64,000 nt of DNA from the NCBI GenBank assembly GCA_029168955.1, contig JAPDOI010000171.1, positions 1,178,001-1,242,000 on the forward strand, in the 5' to 3' direction. Every line of letters begins with the position of its first letter. Position 1 is the first letter of the stretch. The translations under genes and the position numbers were made by a program. Shown here piece after piece: positions 1-11,137 of the stretch. The stretch is from Aplectana chamaeleonis. Its lineage: Eukaryota; Nematoda; Chromadorea; Rhabditida; Cosmocercidae. The notes below the pieces were generated by a model. The model was not told the DNA's origin. It worked only from the letters and a program-made list of their open reading frames with translations, and did not search any database.

Positions 1-2430
1 ATCCGAATGATCAAAAATCCGAATCACCGAAAAAGTGTTAAAATCCGAATGATCAAAAATCCGATTCATCGAAAAAACGTCAAAATCCGAATGATCAAAA
101 ATCCGAATCACCGAAAAAGTTTTAAAATCTGAATGATCCAAAATCCGACTCACCGAAAAAGGTCAAAACCCGAATGATCGAAAATCCGATTCGCCGAAAA
201 AACGCCAAAATCCGAATGATCAAAAATCCGAATCACCGAAAAAGTGTTAAAATCCGAATGATCAAAAATCCGATTCATCGAAAAAACGTCAAAATCCGAA
301 TCATCAAAAATCCGAATCACCGAAAAAGTGTTAAAATCCGAATGATCAAAAATCCGATTCATCGAAAAAACGTCAAAATCCGAATGATCAAAAATCCGAA
401 TCACCGAAAAAGTGTTAAAATCCGAATGATCAAAAATCCGATTCATCGAAAAAACGTCAAAATCCGAATGATCAAAAATCCGAATCACCGAAAAAGTGTT
501 AAAATCCGAATGATCAAAAATCCGATTCATCGAAAAAACGTCAAAATCCGAATGATCAAAAATCCGAATCACCGAAAAAGTGTTAAAATCCGAATGATCA
601 AAAATCCGATTCATCGAAAAAACGTCAAAATCCGAATGATCAAAAATCCGAATCACCGAAAAAGTTTTAAAATCTGAATGATCCAAAATCCGACTCACCG
701 AAAAAAGGTCAAAACCCGATTGATCGAAAATCCGATTCACCGAAAAAACGCCAAAATCTGAATGATCAAAAATCCGAATCACCGAAAAAGTTTTAAAATC
801 TGAATGATCCAAAATCCGACTCACCGAAAAAAGGTCAAAACCCGATTGATCGAAAATCCGATTCACCGAAAAAACGCCAAAATCTGAATGATCAAAAATC
901 CGAATCACCGAAAAAGTGTTAAAATCCGAATGATAAAAAATCCGATTCACCGAAAAAACATCAAAATCCGATTGATTCAAAATCCGATTCACCGAAAAAA
1001 CTTCAAAATCCGAATGATCGAAAATCCGATTCATCGAAAAAACGTCAAAATCCGAATGATCAAAAATCCGAATCACCGAAAAAGTTTTAAAATCTGAATG
1101 ATCCAAAATCCGACTCACCGAAAAAAGGTCAAAACCCGAATGATCGAAAATCCGATTCACCGAAGAAACGTCAAAATCCGAATGATCAAAAATCCGATTC
1201 ATCGAAAAAACGTCAAAATCCGAATGATCAAAAATCCGAATCACCGAAAAAGTGTTAAAATCCGAATGATCAAAAATCCGATTCATCGAAAAAACGTCAA
1301 AATCCGAATGATCAAAAATCCGAATCACCGAAAAAGTTTTAAAATCTGAATGATCCAGAATCCGACTCACCGAAAAAGGTCAAAACCCGAACGATCGAAA
1401 ATCCGCTTCGCCGAAAAAACGCCAAAATCCGAATGATCAAAAATCCGATTCATCGAAAAAACGTCAAAATCCGAATGATCAAAAATCCTAATCACAGAAA
1501 AAGTTTTAAAATCTGAATGATCCAGAATCCGACTCACCGAAAAAGGTCAAAACCCGAATGATCGAAAATCCGATTCGCCGAAAAAACGCCAAAATCCGAA
1601 TGATCAAAAATCCGATTCATCGAAAAAACGTCAAAATCCGAATGATCAAAAATCCGAAACACCGAAAAAGTGTTAAAATCCGAATGATCAAAAATCCGAT
1701 TCATCGAAAAACGTCAAAATCCGAATGATCAAAAATCCGAATCACCGAAAAAGTGTTAAAATCCGAATGATCAAAAATCCGATTCATCGAAAAAACGTCA
1801 AAATCCGAATGATCAAAAATCCGAATCACCGAAAAAGTGTTAAAATCCGAATGATCAAAAATCCGATTCATCGAAAAAACGTCAAAATCCGAATGATCAA
1901 AAATCCGAATCACCGAAAAAGTGATAAAATCCGAATGATCAAAAATCCGATTCATCGAAAAAACGTCAAAATCCGAATGATCAAAAATCCGAATCACCGA
2001 AAAAGTTTTAAAATCTGAATGATCCAAAATCCGACTCACCGAAAAAAGGTCAAAACCCGATTGATCGAAAATCCGATTCACCGAAAAAACGCCAAAATCT
2101 GAATGATCAAAAATCCGAATCACCGAAAAAGTGTTAAAATCCGAATGATAAAAAATCCGATTCACCGAAAAAACATCAAAATCCGATTGATTCAAAATCC
2201 GATTCACCGAAAAAACTTCAAAATCCGAATGATCGAAAATCCGAATCACCGAAAAAGTTTTAAAATCTGAATGATCCAAAATCCGACTCACCGAAAAAAG
2301 GTCAAAACCCGAATGATCGAAAATCCGATTCACCGAAAAAACGCCAAAATCTGAATGATCAAAAATCCGAATCACCGAAAAAACGCCAAAATCCGTTTGA
2401 TCCGAAATCTGAATCACCGAAATGTGCCAT
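1..2430. repeat. 42-bp tandem repeat array (about 57 units), internal part of a transposon
   Basis: The period is 42 bp: a 16-bp half (ATCCGAATGATCAAAA) followed by a 26-bp half (ATCCGAWTCAYCGAAAAA plus 8 bases). Two unit types, ending GTGTTAAA and CGTCAAA, alternate in much of the array and give an 84-bp higher-order period. Variant units (TTTTAAAATCTG, AAAGGTCAAAACCCG, AACATCAAAATCCG) recur in blocks, as expected of unequal exchange. Because 42 is a multiple of 3 and the unit lacks stops in several frames, both strands show long open frames of 14-residue repeats; I regard these as meaningless. Short versions (a few units) lie in the same position of related elements at 2640, 23910 and 30590, so the array is an expanded internal segment of a mobile element rather than a centromeric satellite. 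Confidence 0.95.
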
Positions 2431-3085
2431 GATTCGGATAATGAATCGGATACCGAATATCCGAAAAACGTCATGATTCGGGTCGGATAGTGAGTCGGTT
2501 TTCGGTAGATTCGGCATTTCCTATAACTCAAACAAGAGTATCTGATGTCACGACTCGAGATTCCATTTTACAGTAGCCATTATACATTGGATCCGACTCA
2601 CTCATTTTCGGATATCCATCCGGATGAACCGAAATTTTCATGAGTCAAAATCCGATTCACCGAAAAAACGTCAAAACCCGAGTGATCCAAAATCCGAATC
2701 ACCGAAAAAACGTCAAAATCCGAATGATCCAAAATCCGATTCACCGAAAAAGCGTCAAAATCCGAGTGATCCAAAATCCGATTCACCGAAAAAGCGTCAA
2801 AATCCGAGTGATCCAAAATCTGAATCACCGAAATGTGTCATGAATCGGATAATGATTGGGATACCGAATATCCGAAATATGTCATGATTCGGTTCGGATA
2901 ATGAGTAGGATATTCTAATATTCGGCATGTCCTGTTACTCAAAAAGTATATCTTATGTCATGACTCAACATTTTGGTATAATGTAGCCCTGCAGGTGCGT
3001 ATTTACATTGCAGACATCCAATTGCCGCGCATTGCGAAATGTACGCCGCGTTTTCTGCGCATCGTCAGCGCAGATTTTGCGCATA

Positions 3086-4196
3086 AGGGGTTTGGTATAC
3101 TTTTACGGCACACAGTCGCATCGCTCTGCACAGCGACAGCGACCGCCTGTCGCGGAGCACCCGCCCTTTAAAGACAGTGTTCACGATGGATAAAGTAATG
3201 AAGAAAACTGCAAAAATCTGTGTTGTTCAAAAACAGCTGAAGAACTGAGAAGGTTCCTCGGCGAAGCGACAAATGCGCTAAGATTAAAGTTTTTAAAGCA
3301 CAAAGATGCCAATTCGTGCACAGGTGCACAGCACCGCCCATAGAAAGTGGAATTTGCTGCTGTGCCTGGTCAAAATTCTGCGACGTGCGCAGCAACTAAT
3401 AAAGTAATTTACGAAATAAAAAAAATGTGTAAGACTTGACCAGGGCGTCGTCCTTACAGGTCTGCGACTGTTATATAGTCTATGACGGTGTCCCTGTTTC
3501 ATAGTTATGCGGGTGGAGGAATGATTGGCTTCGTAAAAGATTTACCGAGCAATTGAGTGAGAGCGGCGCTGAGGCTCCTGTGGTGCAGTGCGATAAGGCG
3601 CTTTCCCGAAAAGGGAATATGCTGGTTCGATCTCGCCCGGAGTCAAGCGTTTTGCGATCAACGCAGCACCTTGTGTAAAGTAATTTACGAGTATACAGAC
3701 ACAATTTTTCACACAAAACAAGTACAAAGCAGTTAGTGTTAAAGAAAAATATTACTGATCATCAGTTTTGAGACAGTTCATGACCCCTGCTACTTGAAAA
3801 CATCACGAGAGCCGTGCACCAGCGAAAAATTTTAGATGTTGCTGTAATGAGCGCCAGGCATGCAATCTAACACAAGTCGCGGCGTGATTCGCATCGGAGC
3901 AACGGCATCGGTCGTCGTAGGAACAGTTTTCGCGTGTTGGTCACAGCGGCCTGTCGCAGAGTGCTGACATACTGCAAATGAGCCAAGGCGTGGCGCTACT
4001 ACTGTTGCTGTTGCTGTCGTAGTGCACGGCCTCTGCACATTTGCGGATTTGCGGTATGTCAGCCCCCCGCAACAGACAGACGCGCGATTACTGTTCCTAC
4101 GACGACCGATGCTGTTGCTCTGATGCGGGTCCCGCCGCGATTTGTGCTAGATTGCATGCCTGCCGCTCATGACAGCGACAAAGTATGCCTTGCCCC
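3086..4196. mobile_element. TA-flanked element with AGGGGTWTGGTATAC ends
   Basis: The left end AGGGGTTTGGTATACTTTT follows TA (3084-3085); the right end AAGTATGCCTTGCCCCT is followed by TA. The uninterrupted host sequence GCGCATAATTGGC is seen at 24527 and about 30890, so the target is TA, as for Tc1/mariner-type miniature elements. The right part (3845-4190) is a foldback: the stretch with GTCGTCGTAGGAACAG returns in reverse complement as CTGTTCCTACGACGAC. Related copies are at 6346-7853 and 31200-31800. It contains a SINE-like insertion at 3415-3676. Confidence 0.75.
3415..3676 (+). mobile_element. tRNA-derived SINE-like insertion with 14-bp target duplication
   Basis: It is bounded by identical 14-bp direct repeats AAAGTAATTTACGA (3401-3414 and 3677-3690), the target-duplication length typical of LINE-mobilised retroposons. 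Inside, TGGTGCAGTGCG (3581-3592) matches the RNA polymerase III A box at 11 of 12 positions and GGTTCGATCTC (3624-3634) matches the B box with one mismatch, at tRNA-like spacing. The region 3573-3644 can be drawn as a degenerate tRNA with imperfect acceptor pairing. An A-rich stretch lies at the left end rather than after the tRNA-like part, so orientation and full structure are uncertain. Confidence 0.5.
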
Positions 4197-6182
4197 TAGT
4201 TGGCGTTGATCCTCTTCGTTTGATTTGTTTTTGCGAATATGGCGCATTGAGGGCACGATTGGCTTCCAAAAATCATGTGTATTGATCGAACGGGCAACCC
4301 TGTTCGAAGAAGTTTAGGTAGGAACTCAAGGGTATTTAAAAATTTGGTGTGGAGGATTGGTACTCATGATCAGGGCTGTGCGGAAATCATTTTCAAGACT
4401 TTCGGAAACGGAAACGGAAGAAAATGGCTGAAAATCGCCGGAAACGGAAATGCGGAAACGGAAGTGAACTAAAAATTGTAGTATAATTAAATGGTAGGTT
4501 TCGTGGCTGCTCATGGCATGCAGATGTACTTCTGTAGCTTGTGATCTCAATCTATTCCCTCAAGCACCAGTGGGGCGATGGTCTAAAACTGCAAGCAAGC
4601 CGAGTACAAATAGATTTGAAGCATGAAAGGAAGACGTGCTGCTGCTGCAGGCTCTCCTAGTGAGCCGAAAATATGTCTGCTCGAGCAACTCCTCTTCTAG
4701 AGTGCTGCTGATCTCTGTGATGTCGAGTTTCTACCTTCGACTGATTTTTCCAGTGCGATCGGTGTTCTACGACGGCTGCGGGTACATATATAAGGCACCC
4801 ACCATTGTTGAGAGAGCAGTTGTCCGTTTGAGGCCGATCCCGAAGGTGATCTCAAGTACTCAATTTTCCGGATACCAAGTTAGGACGCTCGAAGGGTTGT
4901 CCTTACTGCGCATTACGAGGAAAGATTTCTTATAGTGGACCGAGGCGAGGATCATGCCTTTGTTGCGTACCTTGGCGAGGTTGGCGTCTTGCTGCGAGCC
5001 ATCACAAGGATCGCAACTCTAGCTCCGGTAGGAAGAGGTGGTGTCTCAAAGACTCTCGTCACTTGAATAACGTGCTGCTGCTAGCAACACATGTAATGAG
5101 GGGTCGCACTACGGGGCTGACATCGAGTTGAACCCCTCGTAGGCAGCGACAGGTGCGGCTAGCTGCAGCACAATCTGCCGTTGGGAAGTGGTCGAAACCC
5201 AGCAAGCGTTGGCAGCACGTGCTGCTGAAAACGAGGAGTTGGGGGCTATGGCGTGCAAATCGTATGGCGCTGAAGTTAAACTCCGCAAGTGCGTGAGTAG
5301 CTAGAGAGACGAAGAGGAAAATTTCTATCTTGTATTTGTACCAACTTGTATCCGACCGGATATCCGACTCGGATATTCGGATTCCGACTCACCGAAAAAA
5401 CGTTGAAATCCGAGTGATCCAAATTCCGAATCACCGAAAAAACGTAATTTTCGGATTGATCCAGAATCCGACTATCCGTTTAGCCTTCCTATCCGACTGA
5501 ATCGGATTATCCGATGTTGTTATTTTGAATCTATCCGTTTGAGTCGGATATTCACGGCCTTTGGTTTTTGAGTTATCCGAAATCCGAGTATCGGAATTTT
5601 TTTGATTCGGATCCAATGTATAGTAGCCATACAGGTGCGTAGTTACACTGCAGGCATTCAGTTGGCGCCCATAGTGTAATTTACTCCGCATTTTCTGCGC
5701 ATTATCAGCGCAGATTTTGCCAATAATCAGCATTGATTGTCTTCGTTTGAGTTGTCTGTGTGAGTATAGGACCTTTCAGAGTGGCGTAGCTCTCTAGAGC
5801 GACAGAAAGTGGCCATGACCATGACTTGTCGCCGAATCATATTTCCGTCTCTGCGTCTCTTACCTTATCGCCGCCGTTTGTTCGATTGAAAAAAAAAACA
5901 GTGAAATAGGGAGGATAGATATTCTTATAGAGAGTTAATGGACAGGTAGTAACAAAAGAACATCAACAAATAGAAAGAAACTAGGGCGAGACGGCAGCGA
6001 CAGTGACGAAAATGATTGAAATCATTTTCATCCCGCGAAGTTGCTGCCTTCTCTGGTAGCTCGCGCACTCTGAAAGCGCGGCGGTCGCCCCCGTCGCACG
6101 GCACAGTTTGCGCTGCGTAGCACCCTCCACTCGTCACTCACACCGTCACCGCGACAGCGAGTTTTGCCACTCTGGAAGGCTC

Positions 6183-6343
6183 TTACACCCTTTTCATACT
6201 TTTGCGATAGCGGCGAATGCCGCGGATTACCAGCAGAAAAATGAGAAATTAGAGGTCTGATGCCATTATCAGACATCTGATTTCTCCTTTTTCTGCTGAT
6301 AATCGCGAAATTTGCCGCTATCGCAAAAGAATGATGAAGGTGT
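6183..6343. mobile_element. Foldback miniature element (CTTTTGCGATAGCGGC arms)
   Basis: Arms ACACCCTTTTCATACTTTTGCGATAGCGGC and their imperfect reverse complement, ending GAATGATGAAGGTGT, enclose about 100 bp whose centre (TCTGATGCC/ATCAGACATC) is also palindromic. TTA occurs at both boundaries. It abuts the next element directly, sharing the TTA. The homologous place in the copy at about 25000 lacks it. Confidence 0.65.
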
Positions 6344-6345
6344 TA

Positions 6346-7853
6346 GGGGTATGGTATACTTTGCCGCTGTCATGACTGACATGCATGCCATCTAGCACAA
6401 ATCGCTGCAAGACCTGCATCGTAACAACGGCATCATTCGTCGTAGGCACAGTTATCGCGCGCCTGTCACAGCGACGCGACGTGGAGGGCTGGCATACTGC
6501 GAATGGACCGGAGCCTGTCGCTGTCGTGGGCCGAAGCTTGCAGCACACTGCGACAGCGACAGGTTTAACACTTAAGAGACCGCCTGCTCCACGGCGAATT
6601 TCCACAGCCGACCGGTTCGCTCCACGGTTAATCGTTTCCGTGGGTGACATATGTGGACACGCGGTCCGCTGGGAACCATTTTGATCGGAGCAGGCTTTCT
6701 TACTTACACAAACAGTACTCAGTTTCCACTCCAGCTGAGAGTACAGAGAGTAAACAGAGAATTGAAGTAAGGCCATAGTGAGGCAATGATTCACCGCTTT
6801 CTTAACGACCTGCTTTGTTTTGATTTTGGAAGGTATTTCAACTTTGCATGCACAAGGTGCTTCGAAACACTTTTCGCAAAATTTTGGGCGTGCTGGTCAC
6901 GAGATTAACGTTTGTCTCTCGACTTCTAGAATTTTCTGCAGGTTACAGGTAATGCTCAGAACTGTGCCAGCAATGTCCTATTGAACCTCATGGAGAACTT
7001 TCGGCGGACTCATAAACTTTGACCTGCAAAATTGTTCGATGTAACCGATGAAAATTTCATCAAAAATCTCAAAATGGGAATCAGATTTTTAATCACCCCC
7101 CCCCCAAAATGACCACCTGAGCGAAGTCGCACCAATACTTCAATCGTTTGTCAAAAAAAAAAACACCATTTGGTTGTTCTTCGAGGCCTCCAAATAAACC
7201 CCGTAGTGAGGTATCAACAAAATTTTGAGTATCGAACTATTCACAGGTTTTCACCCCCCCCCAAGTTACTATTTCCCTCTCGCGATTTAGCGAATTCTGA
7301 AAAAGATGACCGATGGCTAACATACCGCAGTCGACGGAAATTTTATTGGAAATTGTAAAGTAGGCACCGGAACCTTGTGCAGCAGCTCGAATGACCCTCG
7401 GGGTCAAGACAGCAAAATCTGAGACGATGACCCACTGCAGTTATCTCAAATAGGTGGCACTGCTGTGCCGACAATCAACTAGAGGACATCAGTTACGTGA
7501 TGAGCATCATCTTAATAACCCCCTCTACCCAAGTTTGGAACAATTTCTTTACGATCAAATAAGCTTGAAAAATGGAAAAGTGCTATTTTCAGAGATGGTA
7601 GTAAAATTACCAAGAACACTCAAAATGCTTGACCACTGTGAATGTAAATAGTTTATATTATTAAGAACCTATTCGTCTTTGAAGATGACTTCACGACTTA
7701 GAACTTCAGAAAGTATTGAAAGTTTTATGGCGTGGGTGGGCAGCGTGGACACGCGGTCTCTTAAGTGTTAAAGTGTGGGAGCTCCGCGACAGTCGATCGC
7801 TGTTGCTGTGCAGAGCGACGCGACAGTGTGTCGCAAAAGTATACCATACCCCT
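6346..7853. mobile_element. TA-flanked GGGGTATGGTATAC element containing a further inserted element
   Basis: It starts GGGGTATGGTATACTTTGCCGC after TTA and ends GCAAAAGTATACCATACCCCT followed by TA. The first 220 bp (to about 6570) and last 100 bp (from 7758) match the copy at 31200-31800. Between them lies an insert bounded by TTAACACTTAAGAGACCGC and its reverse complement (GCGGTCTCTTAAGTGTTAA at about 7754-7772), so it is probably another TTAA-type element about 1.2 kb long. No coding sequence was recognised in 6600-7750. Confidence 0.65.
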
Positions 7854-8004
7854 TATGACGCATTGAGGGTAGGATTGGCTCCCGAAAACCATCTGTATTG
7901 ATCGTACGGGCAATCCTGTTTTGAGTGGATTGAACAGGAACTCACGGGTATTTACGAAATCGATGTGAAGGATTGATACCCATGATACTCGTTTATACTA
8001 ATGC

Positions 8005-8497
8005 TTCAAAGGCATTGTTCACGATGATTTTCGTTCCCGGGTTTTCCACTCAAAACAATGCGTTGACAACCAAGTGTTACCGAAATTACGAAAAAACAGC
8101 GAGAAACGCTCTAGAATGTCTTATTTCAGTGACATCAGTCTCAGGCCTAGACTAGTTGTCTGATTGGATGAACATGTTCATGACGGTTGTCGCCTTTGGA
8201 AAATGGGCTCAATCAAAAATGGAAGAATATTTTAGGGAAATCAGTATTGATTACGGTTTGAAGGAAAGAACGAAGCAACACAAAATAGAGAATTGCAAAG
8301 GACGGTTCCACAAAAGATTTCATCGTCACATCGAACAGTTCCAGTGAGAGTAAAGAGGCGGGGTGAGAGTAAAGGATTTCGTGTACTACCGGTGCGTTTT
8401 TCTCAATTTCTTCGTCATCTCAGTTCTACCCGGGGGCCAAACAGTCGAACCAGCAATTAATCTCAAAATCAAAGATTATCGTGAACACTGCCTTTAA
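8005..8497. mobile_element. TTAA-type element, 493 bp, with an empty site elsewhere in the window
   Basis: It starts TTCAAAGGCATTGTTCACGA and ends TCGTGAACACTGCCTTTAA. The flanking host sequence ATGC..CATTACACTCAC is found without the element at 31950 as ATGCTTTAACATTAAACTC, showing that the target is TTAA. The ends match the ~494-bp family at 39894, 41672 and others, but the interior looks different. The short open frames inside are not considered genes. Confidence 0.8.
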
Positions 8498-8933
8498 CAT
8501 TACACTCACTTTGAAGAGATTGTGAAAAGTGATTACATCTGTCTGGTTTGCAAATATTCCGAGATAAAGATGGTTATCAACGAATTCTTTTGAAATAGTA
8601 AGGTAGAAAAAACTTTTTTTCGAGGATTTTTGATAGACTTTTGCAATTATTGCATCTTGTATCCAAACGGATATCCGTCTCGGATATTCGGATTCCGACT
8701 CACAGAAAAAAGGTCAAAATCCGAATGATCCGAATTCCGATTCACCAAAAAAACGTAATTTTCGGATTAACCCGAGATCCGACTATCCGTTTCGCCTCCC
8801 TATTCGAATGATTCGGATTATTCGATGTTGCTATTTTGAATCAATCCGTTTGAGTCGGATATCCGCGACCTTTGATTTTTGAGTTATCTGAAATCCGAGT
8901 ATCCGAATTTTTTTGATTCGGATCCAATGTATG

Positions 8934-9800
8934 CTAGTTAGCTAGCTTCATACCGAGAAGGCGTTGGAAAATTCTTACACCTCCCTCGTGTCAAACGTTG
9001 ATGTACTGCATCGATTTCCTTGTAATGATATTCGTTATGGCATGGGATATCGGATATGGCAATCCTGAGCTTCCCCCCCCCAAATAGTTTTATGCCCAGT
9101 GCCGAACAGGTGCGATGGGCAGAAAGATCATAAACGACCTGCTTTAATCTTCCTTTCTCTAAAGGAAAGCTTCGCTTAAATGAGATGAAATTATCTGACT
9201 GTTTTGCTTCGCTACGAGAGGTTTATGATTTGGCATAATAATATTTATGAGAAACTTGTTAGAAGAAGTGAAATACCTGGTGTATTTGATCTGTCATGGG
9301 ATTTAACATAGAAGAAACACTAAAAGCTTGATGAAATGATGTGCCGTTGATTTTGATGTGCGCTTTCTTACCAAAAATTGAAAATTGAGGGTGGTTTTGA
9401 AAGGCCAAGTCACGTACGTCTTACTGAGCCTATACAAACATACATACATACATACAAAGTATCCCAAATAACATGCTAAAAGAGAGATCTCTCAATCCTG
9501 ATTCCAAACATTTCTTTAGATTCTCAAATTGACCATCATGAAAAGAGTTATGACAAAAGCGCGAAAAAAGCGTTTTTTGCGTTTTTTTTTTGCCGAAAAC
9601 GCAAAAATTTTGGCCTGTACTGCACTGTCGTTCTCGGAGCCAAATTCCGGTCCATAACTGCGGGCAACGGCGGTTGCACTACGCAACACGATGATAATCG
9701 TGCTTGGAGAAAAATGAACCGTGCCAGGACCAACTGGTCTTAGCACGATTATCATCCTGTTCCGTAGTGAGACAGCCGTTATCCTCAAATGCGGACCGGA
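8934..9800. other. No gene seen; simple repeats and a foldback miniature element
   Basis: It contains a (CATA)n run near 9440 and homopolymers. At about 9645-9805 there is a foldback with ends ATTCCGGTCC/GGACCGGAAT around GCAACGGCGG/ACAGCCGTTATC; similar sequence occurs at about 21985-22110 and 60500-60670. No supported coding sequence. Confidence 0.5.
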
Positions 9801-9807
9801 ATTAGGC

Positions 9808-10800
9808 TTCGAGACGGTTTCCGGGCATCTCGTCCCCGCGGTGATTTCACACCTCAGTCGTAGCTTGCCACAGATAGGAGTTTCCTCCCCGTTCAAGGCT
9901 TAGGTTTAGTATACCGGATTCATCAAACGATAAGATTAACAAATGGCCTATCATTTAAAGGTCAATTTTCGATTTCTGGGTCGAGGGCGAACGGCTGTGG
10001 GGACGATATGCCATAGAATCCTACGAGAACGACAGTATACGTTCCATACGGTGACTAAATCACCGGATCAAGTTCTCGGATAGAGCCGACTCATCGAATG
10101 AAAAAGGTTCAGGCTAAGAAAAAATTTCCGGCTAAGGGACACTATGCTTAACCAGACTTCTCCACTGGATAGTATTTCGTGCATCCAATCGGATAATTGG
10201 ACCTTACCGGATAAATCGAATGAAAAACTGGATGAAATTTTTTGCAATTGTAGGGAGGTTATTATTCCGAGCTTTGTATCAAATTTCACTCCACCACTAC
10301 GTATACATACTCTACATCTATCATTTGGTAAAAATGAAAAGCAAATCAACGGGCACAACAAATGCGGTGGTTGCGTCGGAATTCGTCCGCGCTGTGATTT
10401 TCACACCCGGCAAACCTTTCACCAACAGTGGTCTCCTTACCCTTTCAAAACCAGCGGAGTTAAAGCCAGGGTCCACAATAAAATTCGTCTCTTTTTTTCC
10501 GGCGCAAATCTAAAATCCTGTGGTTCATTGCAACATTAGCGCCGAAAAATCAAACAGAAACAGGCCCAGAAGAGCTCTGATAAGGCCATAATTTCGCTCG
10601 CGCAAGGCCATCCGTGAGCGAAGAAGTCTCGCGCGAGCGAAATTATGGCCTCATAGTGCTCTTCTGGACCCGTTTCTGTACGTTTTTAACGCTAATGTTG
10701 TAGTGAACTACCGACTTTTCCGATTTTCTACGAAATTAGGGAGACGATATTCACCGTGGACACGTACAAACTGTGCGTAATTGAATTTTGTCATTTCGTA
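9808..10800 (+). repeat. Left arm of a ~1-kb inverted repeat pair
   Basis: From GAGACGGTTTCCGGGCATC onward this is nearly identical to the reverse complement of 16440-17443. An open frame of 131 codons is present in both arms, but over its first 73 codons at least eight base differences change an amino acid and about three are silent, as expected of neutral sequence; I therefore do not call a gene. The distal third (about 10470-10790) is itself a large imperfect palindrome. Confidence 0.85.
10470..10790. repeat. Large imperfect palindrome within the repeat arm
   Basis: The best-matched core pairs CATAATTTCGCTCGCGC with GCGCGAGCGAAATTATG around a centre at about 10612. Pairing continues outward through CAGAAGAGC/GCTCTTCTG, AACATTAGCG/CGCTAATGTT and GGTCCACAAT/ATTCACCGTGGAC. 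The same structure is in the other arm at 16460-16780. Confidence 0.8.
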
Positions 10801-10945
10801 GATCGTAAATCGTAACTTTTCAAATTCCTCGTAATTCGTAACTGATAATGAGTATTAAGCCCATACATAGCCCGAACCTCACTTGGTGTGGAAACACCTT
10901 AACATTTCAGTGATGTGGTGTTTCCATAATTTTTTTTCAAAAAGT

Positions 10946-10976
10946 CAAGTTTTTTCAATAAGTTTTGTCGTTCGAT
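10946..10976 (+). repeat. mariner 5' terminal inverted repeat
   Basis: 31 bp, matching the reverse complement of 12196-12226 at 26 positions; the shared core is TAAGTTTTGTCG then TCGAT. Confidence 0.9.
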
Positions 10977-11137
10977 GAGCGGGGGCCTTGCTGCCAGCCC
11001 AAATTTGTTTTGTTTTGTTGATACACTCGTCGTCTGAACGTTTGTGAAGTTTCATTTGAATCTTTCAATTCATTCTTTGTTTACAAGCCATTTAGTGTCG
11101 CCGTGTCACAGCAATATAAAGAATTGAATATCGTGCA

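Larger units (their letters stand above)
2581..5622. mobile_element. Complete nested copy of the TATACATTGGATCC element with 8-bp target duplication
   Basis: It starts TATACATTGGATCC (2581-2594) and ends GGATCCAATGTATA (5609-5622), a perfect 14-bp terminal inverted repeat. It is flanked by the direct duplication GTAGCCAT (2573-2580 and 5623-5630). The host site is the family's own internal sequence CAGTAGCCAT/ACAGGTGCG, intact at about 30789, so the insertion is into an older copy of itself. It has five or so 42-bp units near the left end, then carries a TA-flanked element (3086-4196). No open frame resembling a transposase was recognised. Confidence 0.85.
1..8933. mobile_element. Outer copy of the TATACATTGGATCC element, left end outside the window, split by nested insertions
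   Basis: The right end is the family's terminal repeat (GGATCCAATGTATG at 8920-8933). The interior follows the family order: 42-bp array, a segment ending CAGTAGCCAT (2571-2580), its continuation ACAGGTGCGTAG (from 5631), a TGCGCAT...GCGCAGA hairpin stretch, a GCATTGAGGGTAGGATTGG block (7860), and a subterminal block rich in TCCGA (8655-8920). Inserted into it are a second family member (2581-5622), two TTA/TA-flanked elements (6183-6343, 6346-7853) and a TTAA-flanked element (8005-8497). No coding capacity was seen, so it is non-autonomous. The superfamily is not assigned; the 8-bp target duplications of other copies fit hAT-like elements among others. Confidence 0.8.

Noticed and set aside
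150..2531. Long open frames (406, 276, 167 codons) on both strands
   Set aside because: They are the 42-bp tandem repeat read in frame; 14-residue repeats on both strands, no start context, no splice sites.
10144..10539. 131-codon frame present in both inverted arms (also 16712-17107)
   Set aside because: Between the two copies most base changes in the compared half alter the protein, so there is no sign of selection; no domain was recognised.
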